Source: Glomus cerebriforme (taxonomy: Eukaryota; Glomeromycota; Glomeromycetes; Glomerales; Glomeraceae). From it: DNA of 53,822 bases. The notes under the pieces are model-generated. The model worked only from the letters and a program-made list of their open reading frames with translations. It was not told the DNA's origin and made no database searches. The position numbers and the translations under genes were made by a program. This document shows positions 1 through 11,019 of this stretch, piece by piece (within the stretch, counting starts at the first letter, position 1; each line of letters starts with the position of its first letter). The stretch is taken from NCBI GenBank assembly GCA_003550305.1, contig QKYT01000170.1, forward strand, positions 143,711-197,532, written 5' to 3'.

Positions 1-2987
1 CTTTCAAAGATTGGATACTAATTTTACTATGCATTATTTGACGGTACTTTCGTGAGTATTTAATGTAATCCTTTTAAAAACAAATGGCTATTAATTTTCT
101 AATTCTTATTTTAAAAAAAAAAAAATTTAAAAAATAATAGAATTACTTACTCTTGTTCCTTCTGATATTTCCTTAAGTTTTTTAATAGATGCTAATGCAT
201 CTTCAACTTCTTTTGATAATGTATGTTCAGCAAGGTCAACACGCATTTTACTCCATGAGGTTAACCATATATGTCGTTTAGTTAGTTTTGTAGCTTTTGC
301 TGTTGCATGTTGATTTGTATGTTCATATACACCTTTTATATGTTTCCAACTAATTTCGTTTCCATCAAACATTATTTCTCTAGTATTCCTTTCNTTTATA
401 TGACTTTTTGATAAATTGTTTCTAAGTTTTTTAAATACGTGTGTAGGATCACTAATAAAAAACCAATCCTCTCCAGTAATAGGNTTTATTGTNTTATAAT
501 TTGCTNAAAGGCTTTGATTATTATAAATAGGACNCAGAAATTTACTAATATGGTAATTAAAAACTTTCCAACCTTCTTTAGTATTTTCAATTTCTACAGA
601 TAATGTTGATTCAACTGGATCAAATTCAGTAATTTTTCCTAAATACCATTGGTTATTTCTTGGACTTTTAAATTCACATAGTTCATTAATATTCCATTCT
701 AATTTTAAAGGCATTGGTGGACGAATGAAATTTCGTTCAATTTCAATTTTTTTAGGATTTTCACAATCAAGTTGACACACAGTAAACTTTGTTCTTTCAA
801 AGTTACTATTTATGATTTTTGCTGTATGAAAAGATCTTTTATCTTTATTAAAATTGACTTCTACTAAATCTCCAAAAGACCATTTTGATGCATACCAATC
901 AAAACTCTTAATATGAGTTCTATTTTCTCCTGCTCCATCACAAATTGAACCACATGTATGTACTCCTATACATTCTAGTTTCGCTGCAAGACTAAAAATT
1001 AATGTGTTTAAGCTATGTGCTGTTATATTNTTAATACCATAATATGATATAGGAAATGCAAAATTATGTGTTATTGAATGCCAAACAAACTGATGAACTT
1101 GAGTTGCAAGTCCATATTTTTGTTCACCTTTATCTGAATTATTTTCTGTTGAAATTGATTCTATTTCTTGCTGACATTGTATAGCAAATGCCTGATAATC
1201 TTGCATTTCATTTTCAAAATCCAAATAACCAACATAGCAATTTTCACGTTGACTCCAAAGAAGACCTAAAAAAAATATAGTTTTTAGCAATAAAATTAAT
1301 TAAAATTTAACAATAATTACAATTTACCTTTTTGAATTTTAAAAGAATCATGTGAAAAAAATCCCACTCGTCCATATCCCCAAATTTTGTTTATTGTTAA
1401 ACTAGCTAACATTTGATAAGCAATTTTATCTTGCCAACCTGATTTTTGTTCACATTCATTAATATAGCTTTTAAGTGTAGAAATTGATGGTAAACGCATA
1501 ATTGTTTTCATTGCATCATAAGCTGCATGTCCAGATCTACTATATACAGATATAGCCCAACGTAAAAACCTAAAAATTTAAAAAATATATAAGTTTTTTT
1601 TATATTTAATATAATATTCATTGATTAATTAATCTTACATTGGATGATATCTTATTCCATTTGGTTTTCCAGTTTGAATACGAATAAGTTCTTGAAAAAT
1701 AGGATGAAGAGTAGAAAAATTTATATTTTTATTGATAACATCTTTAGTAATAATATGTGTAATATTTGCAATTTTATCTGATACTTCTACTTCTTCTTTT
1801 TTAATTTTTTCTTCTAGACGCTCTTTTAAACTAACAATTATTTCACTTTGTCCTTTGATAATTTTTCGTTGCTTATCAACTTTTTCTATAAGAATTTCTT
1901 TTGATGCATGTATTGCTTTTGCAGAATTTGTTCCAGCTAAAATCCTTTTCTGAATTATATACATAGTATTTCGTAATTTTGCACAATTTTCACATATATT
2001 TTTTTTTGTTATTACAAGTGTGCAATCTATTCTACGATATGCTTCATCAAGTTGACCTTTTCTTTCCATTAAGGCAAAAGGAGTATGATCTTTATTATTG
2101 CTAACAAGTTGAGTACCTCGAACATGAGTTACACTTTCAAAATCTTAAAACAAAAATCATTATTAAAAAATAAAATAAACAAAATAAAAACTAAAAATTA
2201 AATAAATACCATGAGTACTCTGTCCATAGCAAATGCTAATAGAAAAAACATATCTAATAATATTAATTATCTCATCAAGAGTTCTTCTCATTTCTTTAAT
2301 TGGAAAAGGAAGATATTTTTCTTGCACTATTCGATCAAACACATAAACTTCATATCTATGCAAACCACTTTTAATTAGGATTAGTAATTTTTTTTCTAGT
2401 TGTCCTTTTTTAAAAAAATGGAATTCAAGACCTTCATTAATTTTTTGTACTGCAGTTCCAGCAAATTCTCNTCCTGGCAAAATTTTTTCCTGAATTGATG
2501 AAAGAATATCTGCAGTATTTACTAATGATTTTGTTTTCCAATATGATGTATAATTTGGTGTAGACAGAATAGATGCAATTGATGGACTTGTAGGATTAGC
2601 TTCCAAAAAAATAGTTGCAATAGCTGACCTACGTCCTTTAAAAACTCCTCGACCTTGCAAATAATCTAACCATTTAGAAAATGTATCAAATTTGCAATCG
2701 CCTTTAACACTATACACATAGGCTTTTTTTTCTTTCNCATTATACATAAGCACTCCTTCAAAATATTTATCAAGTGCTGGGAAAAAGTACACTTTCTTTC
2801 CTTTGAGATCAGGCCTAATACATATAAGATCTTGTAATGATTCTGTCTTTTTTTGCCGTTTTGATAATGGCAAATCAGCATTATTATCCTCGTATGTATG
2901 TTCTTTGGGGGGCTTTTAATAAAAGAGTCGTTAAAATTTTATTCAAACTATTAAAATAAGAGTTGTTTCCCTTCAATTTCTTACCAT
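1..2987 (-). CDS. P-element/THAP9-type transposase, 3' end beyond window
   Basis: Six coding exons can be joined on the minus strand: 2987-2985, 2912-2210, 2143-1639, 1569-1328, 1265-151 and 70-1 (open at the edge). All introns are GT-AG and phases agree, giving about 879 residues so far. P-type transposases cut and paste DNA through an RNase H-like core. Seen here: a charged coiled-coil region (about residues 285-360), the motif TINKIWGYGRVGFFSHDSFK, a GYLDFE motif (candidate first catalytic Asp), CDGAGENRTH (candidate second Asp) and DPTHVFKKLRNNL, the histidine/Leu-Arg-Asn-Asn block typical of P/THAP9 transposases. The usual N-terminal THAP zinc finger is not visible. The first exon would be just ATG, which is inferred. 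Several single Ns lie in the gene (394, 484, 493, 506, 534, 1030, 2471, 2737). No in-frame stop is seen, so the copy may be recent. Confidence 0.75.
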
Positions 2988-3664
2988 TTTTTAGGTATAT
3001 AACAAATTTCCTATGATTTTGAGGTATTTAAATGTGCCGATCCGATTTTTTGAAAGGTACAGACGCGATATTTAAAAAAAAATCATATATTCATATAATT
3101 TCGTGTTTCGTTATTACCGCATTATAATTTTTTTTTCATGATTAATTTGATTATCGGCTGATCTTTTACTTTAAACATGGGGTATTGTTACATTTTACTA
3201 TTAAATCATAGTAATTTACATATGGTGACAGTTCTGGAGATCACTGATCAGCCTGTGTAACCATTGAGTTGGCCCCCCCGTTTATTTATCTAACCCCTAG
3301 CTATAATAGTTTATCGGTCACATGTGCTATCATCAAATAACGCGACTACATAATAAAAACGCGTAAATTGATAAACCGAAAATTTTAAACTAAAAAGAGT
3401 CGAGACAGAATACTAATCATACATTTTAAATCAACATTGTATAAATGATCACGTTCATTAAATTTGTATAGATTTTACATTTGTTTTTACTTTTTTTCCT
3501 GGGTATGTGAGAAATTTTACATTTATTTTATTTAATATGAAATGATTTATAGTAATTTCTAAAAAATAATGTGCTGAATCGCGTATAATTTATAGAAAAA
3601 AATCGATTTCGTTTTCTTTTGCCGGTTCAAGTTATTTTACATTCACTTTTCGACGAAAAAAAAA
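2988..3664. other. intergenic, divergent transposase/orphan gene
   Basis: AT-rich spacer between the transposase start and the plus-strand gene at 3665. It includes a C-run (near 3273-3280) and a small GC-richer island around 3230-3310, but no coding frame. The transposon's right end may lie here, but it cannot be placed because the other end is outside the window. Confidence 0.5.
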
Positions 3665-4726
3665 ATGGCACAGAGAACTTTACCTCGTGATTCAGAAAAC
3701 CGCGAATATCGTGGTTTATTTTATAAAGAACGATATAGCGAAACAAATAAAGAGGATTCTTCTAAACATCAAGGAAGAGAAACATTACGTGATTTGACAT
3801 ATAAGAATACAGGACGTACCACTACGATCAAGAAAAATGACAAGAAGATCGATCATAAACCTTTTCGAGAAAGGATTTTTGGAAAAGATTTATTATTACT
3901 TTCTTCTACAAAGGATGAACAAATCGAGAATTGTGTCCAATCTACTCTTGATACGAATAAATTTTTCACTGACTTATCCAAAGAAAAAACGAGTATATAT
4001 AATAAAAATGACATTCTTAAAAGAACTTATTTCAAAGTTGAAATTGAAAATCATTTTGAAAAGATTTACGGAAAAAATGGAATTAAAGGAATGGTTATTG
4101 ATTTTTATGATCTTGAATTTATTAAAAATACAAAATTATCTGTTCCGGAATGGCTTTTAAGAGATAATTCTGAAAAACTCTTTGAAGCAGAATTACCGCC
4201 TCAAGATATTACAGTATTTAATCTTTGGTTCTTTAGACGCAAAATTGAAGGAGCTCCAGATTTTGTTCAAAAGGGAATCAAGCCAATCTCTAATGCTGAT
4301 ATATCATCACATTTGGAAAAAATTTACAACTCTCGTGAAGAAAAACGATCGGATACGAATGGTACGAATAAAAGCGGATCGAAGATGATTCGACTTGTCT
4401 TAGATGAATTGAGAAAAGTCAACAACTACATGCTGTATATCGGTTGTGAAACCCGATATCCCAATAATGTGACGGAGAAAACTCCAAAGCTCATTGAGAA
4501 ACTTGAAAAGGTTTTGGAAAAAATTCGTACTTGTAAAAATTATGAAGAAAATAAAAGCTCACTTACGAATATGATTGATGAAAAAGCGATTAAGTATGCT
4601 AAAGAATTACTAGATGTAGCTTGGATGAATTTTAACGTGAGAACTATAGATATCAGCAAGAATCGCGTAATCTTTAGGAAAGTATGGATAGAAGTAAACA
4701 AAGAATTGGAGGAAATACTTCAATAG
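3665..4726 (+). CDS. hypothetical protein, 353 aa, single exon
   Basis: An uninterrupted 353-codon frame starts at ATG 3665, directly after a run of A (common start context here), and ends with TAG. I do not recognise the family. The N-terminal 75 residues are very polar (Arg, Lys, Asp, Glu, Thr) and look disordered. From about residue 115 the protein looks folded, with alternating hydrophobic/charged stretches (YFKVEIENHFEKIYG, GMVIDFYDLEF, ITVFNLWFFRRK). The C-terminal 120 residues are helix-like and charged. No signal peptide or membrane segment is seen. It converges with the gene ending at 4844, with 117 bp between stop codons. The length, GC above the flanking DNA and lack of decay argue that it is a real gene. 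Confidence 0.7.
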   Translation: MAQRTLPRDSENREYRGLFYKERYSETNKEDSSKHQGRETLRDLTYKNTGRTTTIKKNDKKIDHKPFRERIFGKDLLLLSSTKDEQIENCVQSTLDTNKFFTDLSKEKTSIYNKNDILKRTYFKVEIENHFEKIYGKNGIKGMVIDFYDLEFIKNTKLSVPEWLLRDNSEKLFEAELPPQDITVFNLWFFRRKIEGAPDFVQKGIKPISNADISSHLEKIYNSREEKRSDTNGTNKSGSKMIRLVLDELRKVNNYMLYIGCETRYPNNVTEKTPKLIEKLEKVLEKIRTCKNYEENKSSLTNMIDEKAIKYAKELLDVAWMNFNVRTIDISKNRVIFRKVWIEVNKELEEILQ

Positions 4727-4843
4727 AAGTAAGAAAATTAATTGATTAGCAAGTATTTTAATAGGTTTATTAAATATAAATTTTTATTTACGAAAATTTC
4801 TTATAAATTACAGTAATGTACAAGCACAACACAATAAAAAATC

Positions 4844-5374
4844 TTATCTACCCGAGAAACTTAATCTATTTATACTAACTTGTATTTTGGTTCTTAATTT
4901 TGTTAATTCAAGATTTAAATGATAACAAGCATCACAAATTTTATCTTTTTCTTCACTTATTTTTTTATTATTATAGATCCTCCAAATTATTTTTAAATCT
5001 TCTATAGCAATTTCAAATTCTTTGTCAGCTCTAATATAAATACCATAATAATTATGAACTTCATTATGCGGTATATTAAAATTATTTAAATGAAAATAAA
5101 TATTTTTTGCCTCATCAGTTAAAGAAATCAAATTTTTTGTTGAATTTAAAAATATAGAATAATTCTTTTTTTGTTTAATTCTCAATAATTGAATAAAATA
5201 ATTAAGGTAAACAATATAATTTAATAAATCATGATGGAGTTTATATTTTATAAAAATATAGTTTTCAATTAATTTACTATCATATTGTTTTTGGATTTTA
5301 TTTTCTTTTGTTTCTTTAGAAGATATTTGAGAACATTTTATATTTCGAAAAAGGATTTGTGGATTAAAATTCAT
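4844..5374 (-). CDS. hypothetical protein, 176 aa, single exon
   Basis: A 176-codon frame from ATG at 5374 to TAA at 4844. I cannot assign it to a family. The sequence is rich in Lys, Asn, Ile and Tyr, and appears mostly alpha-helical: a helix-rich core around residues 35-75 (YDSKLIENYIFIKYK, then LLNYIVYLNYFIQLLRIK) and a second around 100-150 containing a CDAC pair. It has no signal peptide. It is convergent to the 353-residue gene. Low codon diversity and very high AT make a chance frame possible, but 176 codons without a stop at this AT content is unlikely by chance. Confidence 0.5.
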   Translation of the reverse strand: MNFNPQILFRNIKCSQISSKETKENKIQKQYDSKLIENYIFIKYKLHHDLLNYIVYLNYFIQLLRIKQKKNYSIFLNSTKNLISLTDEAKNIYFHLNNFNIPHNEVHNYYGIYIRADKEFEIAIEDLKIIWRIYNNKKISEEKDKICDACYHLNLELTKLRTKIQVSINRLSFSGR

Positions 5375-5950
5375 TTTGAAATATTAAGAATGATTGATTT
5401 AAAAGGTTTTTTGTTTATTGCCAATTGACGAAGGCAAATTTTATATGTAAAAAATGAAAGTTTTCGATGCCGACCTGGGCAACTTTTTTTCTTTTAATAA
5501 AAAAAAAATCCTGTTTTTTCACATAGCAACAAAACATGATTTAACGTTCTTTTTATAAGATTGAGATTATTAATTAAACATTGTTCCATGTTTCCCAAAA
5601 ATCTTATCTTTTTTTTTATAACAAAGATAAGTATTGTTAATAAGGAATTCTTTTCTATCATTAAACCAATGAAACCTTTGTTATTTTTGGAAATGTGCGA
5701 TGTGATCGATCTTATTGTTGACTTTTGAAACACTTAATTAAACTTATAAAAAGAACGTTTATTTACAAAATGCATATGGTAAATCCGTATAACTTACGCT
5801 AAATTTAGAAAGAAAGAAGTAGACTTTGTTAAATTTTTGTATTACAATGATCCATCCATGTTTGGCATCAAATTCCAACCTTTATTTTTGGTGGTTAATT
5901 GTTTCAAGTTGATTTATTTTCATTCCCGGTTCTAGGTTAATTTATGTGTA
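5375..5950. other. intergenic with inverted repeat
   Basis: AT-rich non-coding spacer. Its only structure is the 17-bp inverted repeat pair listed separately (5543-5559 and 5743-5759). A 79-codon minus frame here has no family features and overlaps that structure. Confidence 0.5.
5543..5759. repeat. 217-bp segment bounded by perfect 17-bp inverted repeats
   Basis: The 17-mer AACGTTCTTTTTATAAG at 5543-5559 is repeated as its exact reverse complement at 5743-5759. About 183 bp lie between the arms. The layout fits a miniature inverted-repeat element or a long hairpin. I see no clear target-site duplication. Confidence 0.6.
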
Positions 5951-6093
5951 TCACTTGTCTGAATAATAAAGACATTCAAACACTCCATGTCCATGTACTC
6001 TGATATCCACAGCCGCGGACTTGTTGTTATCTTGAAACTTGGAAGTTTGGTAGGATCCAGGAGAACCAGGAGCGATTGTACGAATATTAATAT
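5951..6093 (-). pseudogene. possible terminal coding exon or gene relic
   Basis: On the minus strand a frame that ends in TGA (5951-5953) reads INIRTIAPGSPGSYQTSKFQ and then on to GHGVFECLYYSDK. Its base composition is clearly richer in GC than its surroundings, and the codon use looks coding. A GAAG acceptor-like site precedes 6093. The frame stays open about 13 codons further upstream before a stop. No upstream exon could be joined confidently. I do not recognise the family. It is either the last exon of a gene with undetected short exons to the right, or a relic. Confidence 0.35.
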
Positions 6094-6139
6094 CTTCAAC
6101 AGTACAAATAATATTATTGATAAATAATTAATTTGATGA

Positions 6140-7429
6140 TTTTGATTAATTCATTCTTTTTTATTAAATAATTTGCGAGGTTGACATCAAATTACGCCTT
6201 CGGCTTTACTATTTAATATTTAGGTCCCAATGACTTACTTTATGTGGATTGATAATAATGATGTTATCTTTTCATTATTTCATTGTTTCGTATAGATTAG
6301 GGAATTTCGGAGTATGATAGCCGCTACACGTGGCATTACAAATATAGAATAGACTGCCTTATTTGTATGCTATGCGCAACATGAAATAAATTTGTTTATC
6401 ACATAGATAGGTTTGCAGTCTGAAAATAATTAATTAATGATTAGTGTGCGCATTTTTATATATTCAAGTTACCCATAAGGAAATTCAAGTTTTGATGCTA
6501 AATAAATCCTTAAATTTCTAATTTACACTCGCTGAAATTGTCAACACTAGTTAATTGTTAAAAATCTAAATGTAATCAATTGATCAATTAATAAAAATCA
6601 AGATTTTATTTTTTACTCTCTAAAAGAGCAATGAATTAATTGTGAGTTTATTAAAAGTATTAAAGAGAATACAGAAAAATCTAAATACAAATAGTATAAG
6701 TCAATTTATCTCCTTTCATCCTCTTAATTAACATTCCTGACTATACAAAATTACAACTGCCTCTGATAATTCTGAAGTATAACCCATCAGTTAAAGTTAA
6801 GCGTTATTCCAATTTCCAGGTAACTTTTTCTTTAATAAAAAGCCTTCTTAGTATTGTTATATCTTGAGGTCTCATCAGTACTTTTAATCCATACAAACTA
6901 TATTTTAATCTGTTTTAATCCAAGAATAAACCAGACTAGAAATACAGTTTAAAGCTCTAATTTTACACCATCCTAGGCATAATAATCCTTTTCTAAAAAG
7001 TATAAAAACAAGATGTCTAATTAGCAGTATAAATTGCTAAAAGTAATTAAAAAAATTATATAATTTGTATTATTATATAATATTAATTACTGATGGTAAT
7101 AATCTTAATATATAATATTATATAGCCTATATAATTGGGTTATTTGTTATTTAAAAAGTAAGATTCTATGATTTATAACTTTATTATATAATTTAATTTA
7201 GACCAACATTATAAATTTTATAAAAGATTAAATTTTTAATATTTTACTTATAACTAATCTAATTTTTAAAGTAAATTATAATTTAGTTTAAAGCACTACT
7301 ATTATAAATTTAAAAATTATTTTCTTTATAATTATACTTTTTAAAATGGTATTTACTTCAAATAACAGGTAATTAATATTATCAGTATCATGTGATTATA
7401 TATACTATATATAAATATTTGTTATCTTT
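6140..7429. other. AT-rich intergenic DNA
   Basis: No coding frame, RNA gene or recognisable element. Composition becomes extremely AT-rich from about 7020 onward, where repeat-derived sequence probably begins. Confidence 0.5.
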
Positions 7430-9760
7430 ATATCATATTTATTTTTTATTTTTACTAATTATTTTATGAATTTAGAATTTTTTTAAGATGTGAAATTCTA
7501 ATATTTGTTATATTTATTTGTTATATCCTTTAATTTTAATTCAAATAATGCTACCCAAAATTTTCTTTTTAGAAATCTCAAATAACATTATATAAACCAA
7601 AAAAGTAATTTTGTTTCTTATAATTAAAATTTGAATTATACAAGATTTTTTAAAAAAATTATTTTATTAATTATTTAATTTGATCAGAATTATAATATCA
7701 TATAGGATTTTGTAATTTATCGCCATGGCGATGCATCGCCACTGTCACGTGATTCATAATTCCGGCCAGAATTAAATGATCTGCAATGAAATTGCCTTAT
7801 TAAGAGCTTTTTTGGATCGTGTAACGTTACCTAAAATCCAAATAAGGATATTTTGGCCAGCGTTATAAAATTTGGGCAAAATTAAGCATGTGATGAATAA
7901 CATGTGACAAATAGTATTTATCATACCGAAAAAATTTTAAGTCCCTAGAATAAATAGTAAAAATGGAAAACTACGGTGTGACGCGGGGGGGGTGACAAAT
8001 TATTATATAGTATAAGTCACGTGGGGTGGCGATGCATCGCCATGGCGATAAATTACTTTTTCCTATCATATATATCTGATGATATTTATCTACTAGTTAC
8101 AATTATAAAAATTCTTTTAAAATTATTGATTTTATAATTAAAATTAATATTATATTTACTTTTGGTAAATTTCATTAGAAAGTAAATTTTATCATAATTT
8201 ATATTATGTATAAATTTTAAAAATAATTATTTATTAAGACTATTTATATTAGAGTATTACTTAATCTTATTAGCAGTAGATTTTATTATTAATAATTATC
8301 ACTACTGATAATTATTACTAGATTAATAATTTTTATAATTTTATATTAAAATTATATTTTTATAAACAGTTAAATCAATTTGTATATTTAATTACCTTAT
8401 TATATATGAATTTATAAAAAGAAAATATTTTTCTTATGTTAAAAAAATTATTATTTAATGAGATAGTTTTTAAAAAAAATATGAAAATTTTTAAATTTTT
8501 AAATTTTTTTTTTACTTTAAGAAAAAAATTATTAATCAAATTTTAAAATTTAGTACAATTTATATTTAAACATATTTATTTAAAATTTTTTTCTTTGGCC
8601 AAAATTTTAGTAATACTCCTTACATTAACTATTTTTAATTAGTAATTTTTATTTGGTTTGATTATTTTTTTCTTATTTATCTTTTTTTTTTTTTTTTTTT
8701 TTTTTATTATTTTATAAATAATAGTAATATTATACTATTATTTTTTAATATCTTATAAGTAGTATTGGTTTAAAATAATTATATTTCTTTAATTTTTTTA
8801 TATAGTAGTATTTTTTTTATTTTTAACTTTGATCTTTAATAATTTTTAATTCTGAAATTTAAACTCTAATCATCTAATATATTAAATTTTGAGTTTTTAA
8901 CTTTAATAATTTAAATTCTGATATTTTAATACTCACTTTGATATGAATTAAAATTTTTAATAATTTTAAACTTTAATATTTTAAACTTTGATATAAACTT
9001 TGATTTTATAATAATATTTCAAACTTTAATATAAACTTTAACTTTTAATAATTTTAAATTTTAATGTTTCAAACTTTACCTAGTATTCTCACTATTCTGC
9101 ACAAATTAGATTAGATCAGAATTTTAATGATCTGATTCAAATTTAATTTAAACTTAATCTAAACTTAAAAAATATTATTTTACAATCTCGTAATTGGATT
9201 TTGATGTATTTTTTTTTGTTTTGTAGAACTTGTTATTCTCATCAAAATATAAAAAATTATATCAAAATCAGATTAATAAATAGCAAAATAATTGCAAAAA
9301 ACATTTTTATTTTTTTCAATCCATATAAAATATCACTGATTTTAATAATTTCAAACTCTAAAATTCAAACTCTGATACTTAAATTTAAACTCTAATATTT
9401 TAAACTCCATATTATTAATTAAACACTAGAAGCTTTATTTTTTTCTATCATTTTAATTATATTAATTATTTTTATTCATAGTTTAATAGATGGTTGCAAA
9501 TGTTAATATTTTTTACTATTTGTAGAAAATGTAACTATATTTTTCTTTTTTTATTATTTATAAATAATTGTTTCTTTTTCTATATTTAAACCATTTATTA
9601 AATAAAATAAAAGAAAGTATTTTTATAATAAAATCTTATATATAATTTTATAAATTTACCAAAATTTTTTAAGATAAATTAATAAATATAAAATTATGTA
9701 ATAAAAATTACATGATATAGTAAAATTAACCTTCAGTAAAATTCATCAAAAATAAGCATT
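7430..9760. repeat. large AT-rich dispersed repeat, copy 1
   Basis: This stretch matches 14130-15900 in the same orientation with many substitutions and indels. Shared landmarks are the ATTATATAAACCAAAAAAG block with its inverted partner, TTATACTATTATTTTTTAAT (near 8730), the TAAACTCTAATATTTTAAAC minisatellite-like region (8850-9410), and TTAATAAATATAAAATTATG (near 9680). It carries no coding frame. Copy 1 is more decayed and is interrupted by the 7712-8056 element. Confidence 0.65.
7712..8056. mobile_element. 345-bp MITE-like element with perfect 31-bp inverted repeats
   Basis: The ends 7712-7742 and 8026-8056 are exact reverse complements over 31 bp. Within each arm two palindromes overlap: ATCGCCATGGCGAT and GGCGATGCATCGCC. 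Adjacent to the arms are GTCACGTG motifs. The interior (about 280 bp) is non-coding. Its inner part, read on the minus strand, resembles 14110-14270 (TTTTTACTATTTATTCTAGG...), so the element belongs to the same family as the larger repeats. Flanking T-runs prevent a reliable target-site call. Confidence 0.75.
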
Positions 9761-9799
9761 AAACTAGTTCTTATAATTATAGTAACTTTTAAAAGTAAT

Positions 9800-11019
9800 A
9801 TTGATACTCTGGTGAAATCCGGTCAATCCGTCATCCGTTTTTTGATCAGATCGGATGATCCAGATTAAGAATAGGATGGATCCGTTGGATTGATCGAATA
9901 TTATACAGATAACAGATTAATTAGATAATCTGGTCAAATCTGGTATTTTTTTTTTAAAAAAAACTTCACTTTTATTTTTAGGAGCGTCCTTTGGAATTCA
10001 GCTTAGACTGTCTAGAACGTTAAATGGTAAGTATAAATTTCTTTGTTCTTTCATTTTGGGAATGCCATTAATGTTCTCTTTGTTTTGTTTTTTTAGAGAC
10101 TCCTTTCTGGAACTAGATTTCAGCTTGGATTATGAAAGGTAAGTTGGAGGTGGAGATTTTTCAGTTTTTTTTGGAGATTGCTCTTGAACCACGAGTTCGG
10201 TATATCAAGATTAGACTGTATCTTTTTATGAGTTATGACAATACTTTACAGCATAATATGTTGGTTGTGAAAAATATATAAACTTTTGGGAGAATACAGA
10301 GGAACCTTTGCTCAATATATTCCTGAATTTCTGATTATGTAAAGATAATTTAGAAGAAAGAGAAGTTGTGCATCATTGGTATAAGGATGAACTGAGCTTG
10401 CTAGTTGCTTACTGGTAGAGAAAAGGTTGCTAACTTGTCTGTAGTTAGCCTTATGTTATTTTTTTTTCATGCAATAAAATTAAATCGTCATTCTTTTCTT
10501 TCTCCCCTTAAAAAAAAAATCAATATTTATAAGTACGATAAAAACCAGAGGTAATAGCAAACTACATATCATGTTCCAGTTTAATTCAAAATTATTACAC
10601 ATGAAAAAAAGAAAAACGCGCAAAATCTAATATAACACGCGGAGTTTTATGCGTTTTAAATAAATTGTCCACGAAAAGTAGGGAAACAACAAGACAGGAA
10701 TAGTACTGTTCTAGGGATTGGACGTATTTAACTAATTTAAGTTAATAGGCATTTAATTACCTATAAATTTGCGCATTTCTTTTTGAACTTTAACATATTC
10801 GTTTGTAAAATTCGCGTCAGAATATCTAGACAGTATCCAGACCTCAGACTACTTTCTAATTCAACTTTTGATTTAATTACTTTAATCTTATTATATGATA
10901 CGCGTTTAATTTAGCTAAGATACATTATTCTAATTTCTCGTTTTTTTTTCTTTTATCTAATTATTAAAATTATTTGTTATATATACACAAAAAAAAAAAA
11001 TATACGGTAGCTAAATTTT
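9800..11019. other. non-coding repeat-derived region
   Basis: 9800-9950 is a cluster of short motifs around GATC/ATCCG (for example GGATGGATCCGTTGGATTGA), like the subterminal repeats of a DNA transposon. From about 9980 to 10520 a stretch of more balanced composition ends in AATAAAATT and then an A-run (10509-10519), like a poly-A-tailed retroelement or transcript copy; no long frame survives. 10520-11019 is ordinary AT-rich spacer downstream of the RRP46 gene. Confidence 0.4.

Noticed and set aside
5494..5733. 79-codon minus frame
   Set aside because: Overlaps the 17-bp inverted-repeat structure, lacks coding-like composition and has no recognisable motif.
7701..8066. Target-site duplication of the 345-bp element (TTTT on both sides)
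   Set aside because: Flanks are T-runs, so any short match is uninformative.
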